Source of the DNA: Rhizaria sp. SCN 62-66
Lineage: Eukaryota > Rhizaria, unplaced
Assembly: GCA_001724265.1 (NCBI GenBank)
Contig: MEDY01000314.1
Coordinates: forward strand, 1-35,803
DNA: 35,803 nucleotides
Direction: 5' to 3'
Below are positions 19,803 through 31,395 of this stretch, piece after piece (position 1 is the first letter of the stretch; each line of letters starts with the position of its first letter). The notes below the pieces were generated by a model, which worked only from the letters and a program-made list of their open reading frames with translations, was not told the DNA's origin and did no database searches. A program made the position numbers and the translations under genes.

Positions 19803-20745
19803 GGGGGCGGTCAGAGGATTATCGAGTGCGATAACTCGGGGCTGTGACAACGGTGGATACGGGCGGGACCGACTGGGAGCTGTTTGCTGTGGGTCGAAAC
19901 GACAAAGTGCAGCGCAGGACGGTGAAAGCACAGCGAGGTGTAGTAAGGTCCTGGTAAAGCCTATCAGGTCTAATACGCTGTGGCGGGGCGGGGTAACTTC
20001 AGATATTGGATGTGGAGCGCCGGACGGATGCGAAGGAAAGGTGGGGTGAAGCGAAGAACAGTGAGAGAATGATATAGCAGCGAGCGCACAGAAGAGTCAC
20101 ATGAGGGTTTCAAGACGTAGAAATTTGACTATGAAAGAAAATAATAGGTATATGTGTGGTAGTGGTCTCCTGTTTGAAATTGACGCTCGCAAGTGCCGTA
20201 GTCTATCCGTGTTGAAAGGAGGCTGGGTACTGGGCCAAAGCAACCATGGTGACCGTGGGATGGTGGGCTACAGTGGTCGAAGAGCTTCGGTTGGCGTGGG
20301 AGTCCGATCTGCGGGTAGTTGCCACGATGCAGTGTGACCGACAGCTGCAATTTAATAGTGTCAGCGAACTATATCCTTTTTTCTTAAACTGCATACTCTT
20401 TTTATCATTTCTAAAGCTTTCTTTGGCCTCCGCCAACTGCACTTGCCGATACCCCGCTCACACTTGATCTATCCCCAACTCATTCCCTCCACTCCCCGCC
20501 GTGCTGCGCGCCACCATCGCATTACTTCACAATATTTCTTCCGCTCCCTCTACAGCGCACTTTAAGACACGCGGCTTGCACTGTCTTGTCGCGCATCAGC
20601 TTCTCTACACTCGCATCACTCTCTTCCCCGCTCGCGCCCGCCCTCGCGTCCCTCAGGCCAGCACTCCGCGGCGCAGCGCGTTGCGTCTATCGCGGCCCCC
20701 AGCGCTGCCCGCGCCTACCCCTCCCGGCCCGTCCGCCGCTGGCCC
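19803..20745. promoter_or_regulatory. Divergent intergenic region with GC-rich leader
   Basis: This 943-bp region separates the divergent ATGs of the coiled-coil gene and the giant gene. It is AT-rich to about 20600; the last ~120 bp is GC-rich like coding DNA but has no ATG in the giant gene's frame (open from 20566). It may be 5' UTR, or coding if translation starts at a non-AUG codon. Confidence 0.4.
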
Positions 20746-23700
20746 ATGCAGAGCTCTCTTGTGCGCCGCTTCGCCGCGCGTGCCGGCGCCCATACACCCG
20801 CGCCCGCGCTCCGGCCCTCGCAAGCGACGACAGCAACAGCTTCTAGTGGCGCTAACCACCCCTGCTCGCTGCCTCAGCGCGCAGCCTCGTCGTCCTCAGA
20901 GTTCTAGTCCCAGCAGCGGCAGCAAGGCAGGCCTCCGCGGTCGGTGAACCGGCAGGCGCAGGCAGTCGCCGAAGCCCGCCGCCATGACCGCGCCATCAGC
21001 AAGGGCCCCGGCCGCGGCCACGGCCACGGTCATGACAACAGCCACGGCCATGGCCACGGCCACAGCGTCCACGCGCGCGCGCACGCTCACAGCCCTTTTC
21101 CGGGCCCGGCCGCGCATGCGCACGCGCACGCGCACGCGTCCCGCGGCGGCAGCAGCGGCGGCGGCGGCGCGAGCAGTTCCGCTCTGAGCAGCTCTGCTCT
21201 GAGCAGCTCCGCCCTGGGCGGCTCCTCGCTGGGCAGCGCGCAGAAACGCGTTACCGCGTCTGCCGCCGCCGCCGCCGCCAAAGAGGCGGACCCGGAGGCC
21301 GCGGCCGAGGCCGCCGCCTAGGCCGCCGCCGTGCCGCGCTTCATGTACCCACTGCCACTACTGTCACCGCCAGCGGCCGCAATCGCTCTCCGCGCACGCG
21401 GTCCCCACGGCCGCCGCAGCACCGCCGGCGACGCCGAGGCCGAGGCTAACGTCGGCGAGAACCATGGCCAGAATGAGGGTGATGGTGGGGATGACGTGGT
21501 CGCCATGCTGGGCGCGGACGCCGGCGGTGATGTCGCGGCCTGGCGCCTCCGCGCCGCCGCCGCGCTCGTCGCAGCAGTCTCCCGCACCCGCGTTGCGCTC
21601 GCCCTCGCCCGCGCGTCGGTTCCTGGGGCCGCCGGCGCGGCTGACGCCTCTGGCAGCAACGGCACCGACGGCGGCAACGGCGCCGGGCCGCAGGTCAGCG
21701 CGGCGGACGTGGGTTCCGCGGCCGCGGCGGTGCCGTTCATCCGGGACCTGGCTATGCAGACGATGCTGTTGCTGCCCCCCGCGCTCGACGCCGCCCCTCG
21801 CGTGAACCCCAACGCTTACAGCGACAGCGACGCCGCGGGCGCGCACACCGACGCCGACGCCAACGCCAGCGCCAGCGACTGCTCGAGTGCCCTCCACAGC
21901 GACAGCGACGGCCGCGCGGCGTCGCCGGCCGCGGTGTCGGTGTCGCCGGCCGCGGCGGCGCGGTGGGCCGTGGCGCACGGCGCGGGCGGGCTGCGTGCGC
22001 CCTACGTTGCGCTGGGCTACGAGGACGCGCTGGCGCCCGCCTCGGCCGACGCCGCACTAGCCGTGGTGCGCGGCCCGCTCGAGGCGCTGCCGGAGGTGCT
22101 TGCGCTCGGCCAGCTACCCGTCGCGCGTAAGGGCGTCCTGGACGCCAGCGCCAGGGAGGACGGCCGGGGGAAGGGCAAGAACAAGGGCAAGGGCAAGGGT
22201 AAGAAGTCCGACGCTGACGCAGACGCCGACGCTGACGCTGACGTTCCTGAGGCTGCTGAGGCTGCGACTGCTGCCGAGACTTCCGTTGCGCCTGTTCCGC
22301 CGCCTGCTGTCACCACGCTGGGCGGGTGCGGCAGCGCCGTCGTCTCCGTCGCTGCGGCCGCCGCCGCCGCCGCCGAGGCCGTGGCCGCGCGCGCGGGCGT
22401 GCTGCTGTCGACCTCGGCCAGCCCTCTTGCCGCCGCTGCGCTCGCAACGCTGCCGCTGCTCGACCCCGTCGCCGCCACCGCCGCCGCCACCGCCTCCTCA
22501 ACCGCCGCCGCTGCCGCCGCCTCGACCGCTGCCGCCGCCGGTGCAGGCGAGACCGACTCTGAGCAATCGACCGCGGCTGCGGCCGCGGCTGCGGCTGCGG
22601 CCTCGGTGTCGGTGTCGGTGTCGGTGTCGCCGGCCATGGCTGCGCTGGCGCTGGCCGACCCCTACGGTCGGCTCGTGCTCTCGGTCACGCACACGGACGC
22701 CACGGAGGCGCCCCGCACCGTACCCCTGCCCGCCACGCCCGCCGCCGACGCCGCCGCCGCCGCCGCACACTCGGCGACGGCGACGCCGCCGCCGCCGGCG
22801 GTATCGGTGGCCGGGGCCGTGGCCGCGGCCGACGCGGTGCTGGGTCACGCGGCGGTGCGCGATGTGCCGCTGTCCTCCGCGCTCGCGGCGGCCTACTTCG
22901 TGCTCGCCAACCCGCCGGTAAGTACCCCCTTAGAGGACGACGGCCCCTCCAGCACCAGCACCACCACTACCACTAGCAGCGGCAGGAGCAGCAGCAGCGG
23001 CGGGTCTGTGAGCGTGATGGACACAGCCGCGCACTCAGAGGCCGACGTCGCGGCCACTCTCGTCGCCGTGCTCACCACTCCCCTCGCTCACAACACGGGC
23101 GACGGCGCTGGCGCGGGCGCGCGCGCGATGATGATGACGCCCGCTGAGGCCGCCGCGAGCGCGCGCGCGGCCCTGCGCGCGCTGTCTGCCGCGCGCGCGG
23201 CGGGCCGCATGGCCGCGGCGACGGCGGCGCTGGCGCGTGTCGTGCGCCGCGTCTACGCGCTGCCGGCGCGCAACGCGCTGGGCAACCTGGCCTCGCTGCA
23301 GACGGGCGCGGGCGAGGCCGCCGCGGCCGCCGCCACGACCGTGTTCGCCAGCTTTCACGCCGAGGCCGAGGCGCTGGCCGCCGCGGGCCGCCTCGTCGCC
23401 GCCGCCGCGCAACGCGAGCTGCAGTTCTACCCCAGCCAGAGCCACGGCGCAGATGCTGCCAGCACGGGCAGCAGCAGCGCCAGCGCCAGCAGCGCCGAGA
23501 CCGCCGCGCGCGCCGAGACGGAGCAGGCGCTGGCGACGCTGACGCTGCAACTGGGCGCCGTGCTGCCCGACTGGGCCTCGCAGGCGGCGCTGGCGCGCGC
23601 GACTGCGCCCGCGGGGCCCTGGGCCGGCCGCCACGCCTTCGCGGCCTTCGCGGACCGGCCCTGGACGGCGACCGAGTCCGCGGTCAAGTTCGCCACTGAG

Positions 23701-25344
23701 GCCGCCGCGGCCGCCGCCTCGAGCGCCGCCACGGCCGCCGCGACCGCAGCCGGCAATGCGCCCGGGCTCGGCCGAAGCGGCTTCTCCGCGGCCGCCTCGA
23801 TGGCCGGCAACGCGGCCGCCACCGCCGTGCGCGCCGCGGCCTCAGTGGCGCTGGCCTCGGCCGAGGCCGGCCGCAAGCGATCGCCGGGACAGCTCTCCGC
23901 CCACCCTGTGTTCCCCGCCCCTAACAGCAACAGCAACAAAAACGACACCAAAGCCAAGAACAAGACCGATAACAAGAACACTGGCGCCGCCAGCGCCAGC
24001 GCCGGCACAGGCGCCGAGGCCGACGCCGAGGCCATCGCCGTCGCCACGGCCGCCGCCGCCGCGGCCGCCGCCCCCATGATCGCGGGCCTCGGTGCGCCGG
24101 TGTGGCACTCGCTGCTGTCGCCGTTCCCCGCGTGCTACTCGCTCGAGACGCGCGCGATCCTCGCCGCGGGCCCGCCCTCGCCCGCGCTCTACGCCGCCGC
24201 CGCGCGCGCGCTCGTGTCGCGCCGCACGGCCGCCGCGCGCGCCGCCGCGCTGTCGGCGCCGCGGCCGCTCGCCACGGCCGGGCTTGAGTCCGTCGCGGCC
24301 GAGGCCGACGCCGTGGGCGTGCGCGAGCTCGTCGACTACGCGGCGCCGCTTCTTGGCGCGGCGCATACCAGGGAGGCCATCGTTGCCGCCGTCGTCGCAG
24401 ACAGGCAGCAGCAGCAGCAGCAGCAGCAGCGCCAAGACGATGTGACCGACGGAGCTGACACTGTTCCGGCCTCTTCTCCGGCAACTACTGCTGAGGTGGA
24501 CGTCGAGTCCGGCGTCTCGATGAACGACAATATCATGCTCTGCGCGGGCTACGCTGCGTACGCTGCGGAGCACCGCGCGCTGAGCGACGCCGGAAATAAC
24601 GGCTCCGACGCGAACGAGGCCACGAGCTACGACGGCGCGGTCTACTCCAACGTGGTCCCCCTCAGCACCGCCCACAGCCTCATCAACAGCCACGGGCTCG
24701 GTCTCGGTCAGACGGGCCGCCGCCGCCGCCTCGGTGCCGACGCCCCCTCGCTGGCGGCGGCGGCGGCGGCGGCGGCGACCTTCGCCGAGGCCGCGCCGGT
24801 GCTGACATTCAATGAGTGGCTGCAGCGCGCGCTGCCTCCGCGCGCGCGCCCGCTGCCGCCCGCGCGCCGCGTCGCCGCTGGGCTGCTGTCATGGCCCGTC
24901 GCCGACGGGCTCGCGGGTGCGCTTGTGGCCATGGCCGCGGCGCCCGCCCTCTCGGCGGCCCCCAGCGGGGGCGCGCGCGCGCTGGGCTTTGGCGCGACCG
25001 TGCTGGGCGAGGGCGCCGAGGACGAGAGCACGGCCTCGGCCCTCTTCTTCCCTTTCACCGACCTGCACGCGCGGCGCCTCGGCGCGCGGGCTGAGCCCGT
25101 GACGGCGGTGCCCGCGCTCAGGGCGCTTGTGTCGACGCGCGCACTCTCCTGGGCAGACTGGGTCGCCGAGCACGCGGCGCAGGTACGACACTTCGCCGGG
25201 ATACATCACACTCGGAAATGAAACCATCGTGACTGTTATTTGATATCGTTGTTATTCGTGCTTGTTAATGATTCCTTTTCTATTTTGAACAATGTCTCAC
25301 GACTCTCCACACCTTGCTTTCTTTCTTTCTCACTTGGTTTCGAT

Positions 25345-25380
<36 letters not shown>

Positions 25381-28300
25381 AGGTGCGCCGTTTTGATCAG
25401 CTGGACAAGGAGCTCCGCGAGCTTCACAGCCGCGCCGCCGCGCAGCTGCCCCGCGGCTCCCCGCACGCCGCCGCGCTCGCCACGGCCCGCCAGGCCATCC
25501 CGGCCCTCGCCGCCGCAGTCTCGCTCCTCCGCCCCGACGCCGCCGGCACCGCCGAGGCGTCAGTGCATGCGGCGCTGTCCCGGTCGCATGCGAACAACAG
25601 CGGCAACGGCGTTGACGTCGAAGTGGCGATCCTGAACTACGACGGCAACGGCGCCGCCGCCGGCTCTGGCGCCGCCGCGGGCAGCGCGTCGGAGCTGGCG
25701 CGTCGCCCCGAGCACGTGCTGGGCGCGCTGGGCGTAGCCATCGGCCCCGAGGCGGAGGCCGCGGCCGTTTTCGCGGACGCCGTCGCCCTTCGCGCGCACA
25801 GCGCCGCCCTCGATGCCAACGCCAACACGGCAAGTGCGGTGTCCGCCAGCAGCATGCCGCTGCTGGCGGACGACCCCTGGCAGCTGCCCGCTCGCCGCCG
25901 CCGCGCCGCCGCCGCCGCGCCCCTGCTTAACGCCTCGGGCTACATGATTTTCCGCGCGGGCACGCGCTTCGCCGCGCCGCTGCCCAGCGCCGCGCAGAGC
26001 GGGCTCAGCTACAGCCACACCGTGCCCAACGCAGGCGGCGACGCGGAGCCCGTGGAGGTGTACACCGCGGTCCCGGGTGCGCTGTCGTCGCTGGCGGCCT
26101 TCCCCGCGCGCTCCGTGGCCGTGGACCCGCGCCGCGTGCTCGTCGGCTTCGACGGTGTGGTCGCGGCCCCCCACACCGGGCTCGTCCCCGCGCTGCCGCC
26201 GCTCGCCGCCGCCCCGCCCGCGCCGGCCCCAGCGCACGCCCACGCGCGTACGGCGCTCTCGCGCTCGCTCGCGGACGGCAACGGCGCCACCAACAGCAGC
26301 GCCGCGCGCGCCGGCGGCGGCGGCTTTGACGCGCTGCTGCCGCCCGCGCTGCTGGCCGCCGCGGCGCCGCTGCCCGGCTACGCACTCGATAGCGCCAGCG
26401 CCGCCGCCGTCGCCGCCGCGCACGCCGTGCTGCCCGCGACGGCGACGAGCAGCGCGGGCCACAGCCACGCCTTCGGCCCGGCCGTGGCTGCGCTCGTCGC
26501 CGACGCCGTGCGCCTCCCGCGCCTCGCCGCCACGCTCGCGCCCGACTACCGGCGCGAGGACGCCGCCGCCGCGGCAGTCGCGGCCGCCGTCGCCACTGCC
26601 GCCGCCAGCGCCGCCAGCGCCGCGCGCAGGGTCGCCGCCACCTCTGGCGATGGCGGCGGCAGCGAGCAAGACAAGGCCGACGCCGCGGCCGCTGCGGCGG
26701 TCAACGCGGCCGCCGCGGCCGCCCTGCTCGAGGCCCTCACGCCCTCCGCGTCTTCCGCCTTGGACGCGAACGCCAGGGCCGACGCCAGCGCCAGCGCCAG
26801 CGCCAACACTGCACTGGGCGCTCTGAGCGCAGCGCGCGGCGACGTGGGGCGCATGACGCGCTCCGAGCGCGAGCACTTCCTACTCGAGTGCGCCACGCGC
26901 CTGCCGCCGCAGCAGCTCGAGGCGCTGCTGGACGTGCTGTCGGGCGCCGACCCGCGCGAGCGCGGCGCTGCGCAAACGCTGCAGGACGCCGTGCTGGGCA
27001 TGCCGCCTATCTACGCCAAGGCTAGCCGCCGCCGCAAGCGCAAGCGCCTGTCCACGGCCGCGGCCGCGCCGTGCACCGCGCCGGGCGAGCAGGAGTACCT
27101 GCAGCAGCAGCTGCAGGCGAAACTCGACCAGCAGCAGCTGCAGCAGGAAGTGGCTGAGCGACAGCGAAAGCGTGAGCACGATAGGAATGCGGCTGGCGCC
27201 GCCGGCAGCGGCAGCATAGGCATCAGCAGCAGCAGCATCACCTCGCTGGCCAGCCCGGCCGCGATGGTGGCCGCGCGCATCGCGCAGGTGCCGCCCGCGC
27301 CGCTCTCAGTCCCTGAGCCTGCGGACGCGGCCGCGGCGGAGCTGCGTGCGGCGCTGGCGCAGCGGCCGCTGTGGGCGCGCGGCGGCGAGCAGGCGCTCGA
27401 CCTGGCCATCTCGCGCCGCGTGCTGCGCGAACGCTGGGCCGCCAACAACGCCGTCAAGCTCTACGGCAGCGACAGGGCCAAGGACGGCAAGCTCGCCAAG
27501 AACAAGGCGAAGGGCATCGCCGACGCCAGCGCTGCCAGTGCTGAAAGCGCGGAGAGCGCTGTCCCGATGGCTGCCCCGGCGGCGGGCGCGGGCGTGGTGT
27601 GGCCCGAGGCCGACCTCGACATCGAGCTCGTCCCCGCCGCGACCGTGAGCTCGACCACGAGCGCAACCGTCAGCGCGACTGTTAGCGCGAGCGCGCACGT
27701 CCACCACGTCGACCACGTGGACCACAGCGACCTCTCCGCGGCCGAGGCGATCGCTCTCGACGCCGACGCCGATGTTGAAGCTGACGCTGACGCTGACGCA
27801 GACGATGACGCTCCTGACACAGACCGTGCCGCCGAAAGCAGCAGCAGCAACAACAGCAGCAGCAGCGGCGGGGGCGACAGCGGCTTGAACGACCTGGCTG
27901 CTGTCACGGCGGCCGCCGTGACGGCGTCGCTGCGCGGCCGCCCCTCGCAGATCGTCGCCAGCCCGCGCAAGAGCACAGGCAGCACAGGCAGGTCCGTGGG
28001 CGGCGTCAGCGGCGTGGGCGGCGTGGGCGGCGCGACCGGCGCCCGGCGCTCGGTGCTGCCGCCTCTGCCGCCGCTGCAGCGCCTGCGCGCGGCCCTGGAG
28101 CCGCCGCTGCTGCCGCTGTCGGCCTCCGGCGCGCCCGCGGCGCGGTCCGTCTCGCTCGAGGCGGCCGCGCTCGAGGCGAGTCTGCTCGTGGCGCACGCGC
28201 GGCCGTGCTACCTGACGCTGGGCGAGCGCGTGTCGGTGCGCCTCGTCGCGCTGTTGCGCGCGGAGGAGTGGTACCGTGCGCTGTCGACGCTCGCACAGGC

Positions 28301-31199
28301 CCGCCGCGAGGGCGTCATACTGTGCCGGTTCGTCTACAGCGTCATGGTCGCCAAATTCGCGCTCTTCGGCCGCCTCGAGTTCGTCTCGGCGACGGCGCAG
28401 GCCATGCTCGCCGACGGACTCGCCGACGCCGACGCGATCGTCACCTGGGTGTGCATGGCCTCGCGCGTCGCCGCGGGCCACACCGGCGGCCCCGCGATCG
28501 AGGAGTTGGACACGGCGCTGGACGCACTGCTGGACCTGGAGCCGCCGATGTCGGCCGCGCGCACGCGCCACGTCGCCGCGCAGCTGCGCGCGCACGGCCA
28601 CTACCAGCGCGCGCTGGGCACGGCGCTCTGCATGGCCGACCTCTCCGAGGGGCTCAACGGCGAGGGCGGCGTCGCGGCCGAGGTGCTCCCACTGCTGCGC
28701 TCGATGGTGGACGACGACGGCGCCGTGTCGACCTGGGAGGCGCTTCAGGCCTTCGCGGACCACCCCGCGCTGGACGACATCGTGGCCGCCTTCGTCGACG
28801 CCGCCAGTGCCACGGGCCGCGGCGCCGCGCAGCTCCACGCGCTTTTCGCAGCGCACCCCGGCGCGCTCCCGGCCTCCGAGGCTGCGGCGGCGCAGCAGGT
28901 AGCAGCAGCCGCTCAGGCCCAACAACAGGCGTTCGCCAAGGCCAACGCTGGCGCTGGCGCTGAGGGCGCGGACGACGGCGTGGACGCGGACGCGGTTCTG
29001 GGGCGGTACGCTGAGGTGCCCGACATGTGGTGCGCGCTGCTGCGCACGCTCGCGCGCACGGCCGCGGCCGCGGTGTGGGACGCCGGCGCCTCTGTGAGCG
29101 ACGACCTGGTTGGCGGCGCGGGCCCGGTCGGCGCGCTATCCGCGGCCGGCGGCGGCATGCGGGGGCTGGGCGTGGTGGCGACGCGCGAGGGCGTGACCAG
29201 CGTGGCGCCGCCGCGCGGCACGCACCTCACCTCCGCGGGCCGCCTCGTCTGGCCCTCGGACGCCGAGGCCGCCGACGAAGCCGACGCTGCCGAGGGCGGT
29301 GAGGGCAGTGAGGGCCAGCACGGCGCCGGCGCCGGCGGCGACAGCAGCAGCAGCGGTGGACCGGGCCTCAAAGCGCAGCAGGTGGTCTTCAGCCCGCCGG
29401 TGCGCGCGTCTGTGCGCGCCGCCGTGCCGCCCGACGTGCTGGCCGCGTTGACCGACTGCCTAGCGCGGCTGCGCACCGCGGGCGCCACGGTCGCCGACCC
29501 GCTGCTCTTCTACCACCTCTCGCTGCTCTTCGGCGCGCCGGCCGTGTTCGACACGGCGCCCGTCGCGGCGTGGCTGCGCGCGCCCCAGACGCAGGCCGCC
29601 ATCGCCGCCAGCACTGCCGGCTCGCGCGCCGCGGCCCGCGAGCTGCGCACGGCGCCCGACCCGGCCGCGCACTCGCGCCTCGCGCGCCTGCTCGCGCTCT
29701 CGCGCGCGGCGCCGCACGCGCCGCTGGGCAGTCCCGCTGACCAGCTGCCTTTCGCGGCGCTCGAGGCCGCGCTCCGGCGCGGCGAGCCGCTCGCTGAGGC
29801 CGCGCTGCAGCCGCCGCTCGAGGCGCGCGTGTCGCAGCCCTTCGCCGACGCCGTGTCGGCCGCCGACGCGCGGCTGGCGCTCATGCCGCGGCCCGACGAC
29901 GACGTCGTGGCGGCCTTCGTGGCCGCGAACCCCTTCTTCGCGGGGCAGGACCCCGAGCGCGTGCGCCGTTACGTCGCGCGGCTGGCGGCGGGACACTTCT
30001 ACACCGTGCGCGGGGAGCCTGCGCCGTGGCTCTTCGGCGTCGTCGGCATGGGCGACGTCGCCGCAGCGCCCAGCCAGCTCTATCTCGCCGTCGCCGCCGC
30101 GGTCGACGTCGCCGACGGAGCCGCCAGCGCCAGCGCCAGCGCCGCGGCCTCGGCCGCCTACCTCGCAGTGGCCTCCGGCGAGGACACGGACAACTTTGCG
30201 GCTGCCGTTGATGCTAGCGCTGCGCCCGGGTCCGTGCTCGCCGCAGTGGCGGTCTCGGTCCCCCTGGAGGGCGCGGCGGCGCTGTGCGGCTTCACGCGCT
30301 TTGTAAACCTGCTCGACGAGGCCACCGTGCTGCCCGCCGCGCTCTACCACCAGCTGCTTTCGATCGCCGCCGCCTCGGCCGCCACGGGCGGCAACAGCGC
30401 GGCCGCGATCGTGGCCGCGACCTCGCCCGGCGCGAACTCGACGGCCTCTGCCGCAGCCTCGAGCGCCGCCGCCGCCGCCGCCGCGCTGCCGCTCGCGCTG
30501 CACGTGTTGGACCTGTTGTGGACACACCGCCTGCGGCCGTCGCCGCCGCTGCTTGACGCGCTGATGCGCGTGCTGCTGGGCGCGCGGCGCTTTGCCGCGG
30601 CGGCGCAGCTGGTGCGCGCCGCGCTGGAGCTGCAGACGGCGCTGCTGCCCAGCACGCTGCGCTTTGTCTTCCTCGTCTACGAGGCCGTCGTCTCACGCGA
30701 ACTGCTGCGCGCCGCGGCGGGCGGCGCGGTCGGGCCGTCGCGGTCCCTGTGGGACGTTGACGCGGAGCTGGCCGAGCTGCTCACGGCCGTGGCCAACTAC
30801 GCGCATATCTGCAACACGGACCGCCGGAGCAGCGTGACGCGCCGGCGCCTGGCCGCGCACACGGCCGCGCAGACGGCGGCGCAGCAGGAGCGCTCCATGG
30901 CGCAGCACAAGATGCGCAAGCAAGCGCATGCCAAGCTCGCGCAGGGCGAGGGCTACGGCGCTGTGTACGCGGCCAGGGCCCGGCGCAGGGAGGCTGAGGC
31001 CTACACGCCCGACTTCTCCCAGACGCAGCCGCAGGCCGAGGCGCAGGCGACGGCCACTGTGCCCAAGTTCATGAAGCCCGTGGTCGTGGCCGCGGCAGCG
31101 ATGAGCGTCCCGGTCGGTCAGAACGCGAGTGAGAGTCTGGAGCAGAGTCAGAGTGTCTACGACTTTCACAACGGCGGCGACCAGGAGGACGATGAATAA
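20746..31199 (+). CDS. Giant PPR-like protein, probably mitochondrial, with two in-frame TAGs
   Basis: Exons are 20746-25182 and 25380-31199 (phase 0), 3418 codons ending in TAA. The start MQSSLVRRFAARAG, Arg-rich and free of acids, resembles a mitochondrial presequence. Two TAG codons at 20905 and 21319 lie in the same frame as the following ~3200 open codons; a strict standard-code reading would start at the ATG at 21343. Most of the chain is Ala/Ser/Asp low complexity. More ordered helical segments occur near residue 2463 (FVYSVMVAKFALFGRLEFVS) and near 3203 (LLDALMRVLLGARRFAAAA); both have the ~35-residue helix-turn-helix pattern of pentatricopeptide repeats. PPR proteins bind organellar RNA, so a role in mitochondrial RNA metabolism is an inference. 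An alternative is a TPR-like scaffold. A basic KGKGKGKGKK patch lies near residue 480, and the C terminus is polar and acidic. Confidence 0.6.
20905..20907 (+). other. In-frame TAG codon, candidate sense UAG (residue 54)
   Basis: Context is TCA GAG TTC TAG TCC CAG CAG CGG CAG CAA, a Gln-rich setting 53 codons after the presequence-like start. No in-frame ATG occurs between this TAG and the next. Confidence 0.45.
21019..21063 (+). repeat. His-Gly repeat (possible metal-binding segment)
   Basis: Alternating CAC/CAT and GGC codons encode HGHGHDNSHGHGHGH (residues ~92-106). A His-Ala repeat follows at 21115-21138. It lies between the two in-frame TAGs. Confidence 0.6.
21319..21321 (+). other. 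In-frame TAG codon, candidate sense UAG (residue 192)
   Basis: Context is GCC GCC GCC TAG GCC GCC GCC GTG, inside an Ala tract in fully GC-rich DNA. The frame is then open for more than 1280 codons to the splice donor. Confidence 0.45.
22210..22242 (+). repeat. Asp-Ala hexanucleotide repeat (GAYGCN)n
   Basis: It encodes SDADADADADADVPE in the giant protein, directly after the KGKGKGKGKK basic run. A second copy is at 27759-27806. Confidence 0.6.
22603..22629 (+). repeat. TCGGTG hexamer repeat
   Basis: A perfect short TCGGTG tandem array encodes VSVSVSVSV in the giant gene. It is near-identical at the DNA level, which suggests recent slippage. Confidence 0.6.
24406..24429 (+). repeat. (CAG)8 tract encoding poly-Gln
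   Basis: Eight uninterrupted CAG codons encode Gln in the giant gene. It is a pure trinucleotide microsatellite, likely to vary in length. Confidence 0.8.
25183..25379 (+). other. Intron of the giant gene (197 nt)
   Basis: Donor GTACGA follows GCGCAG; the acceptor AG directly follows a (CA)16 tract. AT-rich and phase 0, joining EHAAQ|EVRRFDQLDKEL in frame. Confidence 0.88.
25347..25378 (+). repeat. (CA)16 microsatellite at a 3' splice site
   Basis: Sixteen uninterrupted CA units end at the A of the acceptor AG, where a polypyrimidine tract would normally be. Confidence 0.9.
27759..27806 (+). repeat. Asp-Ala hexanucleotide repeat, second copy
   Basis: It encodes LDADADVEADADADADDDAP in the giant protein. 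Same repeat family as at 22210 and in AAGAB near 2472-2500. Confidence 0.6.
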
Positions 31200-31330
31200 T
31201 CTGGACGGACTCGCAACATTAACGTTATATTAAACCTGAGCAATGATATATATAACGATGAGCAACACGGGTGGCATTAAACCTTAATGTTGCGCTGCGT
31301 TCAATATTTAAATACCATACAGCTATCTTA

Positions 31331-31336
31331 TTTATT
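31331..31336 (-). promoter_or_regulatory. Putative polyadenylation signal AATAAA (Cys-containing gene)
   Basis: TTTATT on the plus strand is AATAAA on the minus strand, 158 bp after the stop of the minus-strand gene. Confidence 0.45.
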
Positions 31337-31389
31337 ATTATTAAAGACATTAAACACTTGATACAACACTTTGTAGGAGTAGTAAAACT

Positions 31390-31395
31390 AATAAA
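31390..31395 (+). promoter_or_regulatory. Putative polyadenylation signal AATAAA (giant gene)
   Basis: AATAAA lies 191 bp after the giant gene's TAA in AT-rich DNA. Confidence 0.45.

Noticed and set aside
20586-20846. Alternative presequence frame (SRISFSTLASLSSPLAP...) upstream of the giant gene
   Set aside because: It begins at TTG, has no ATG, and is in a different frame from the gene body with no convincing splice to join them.
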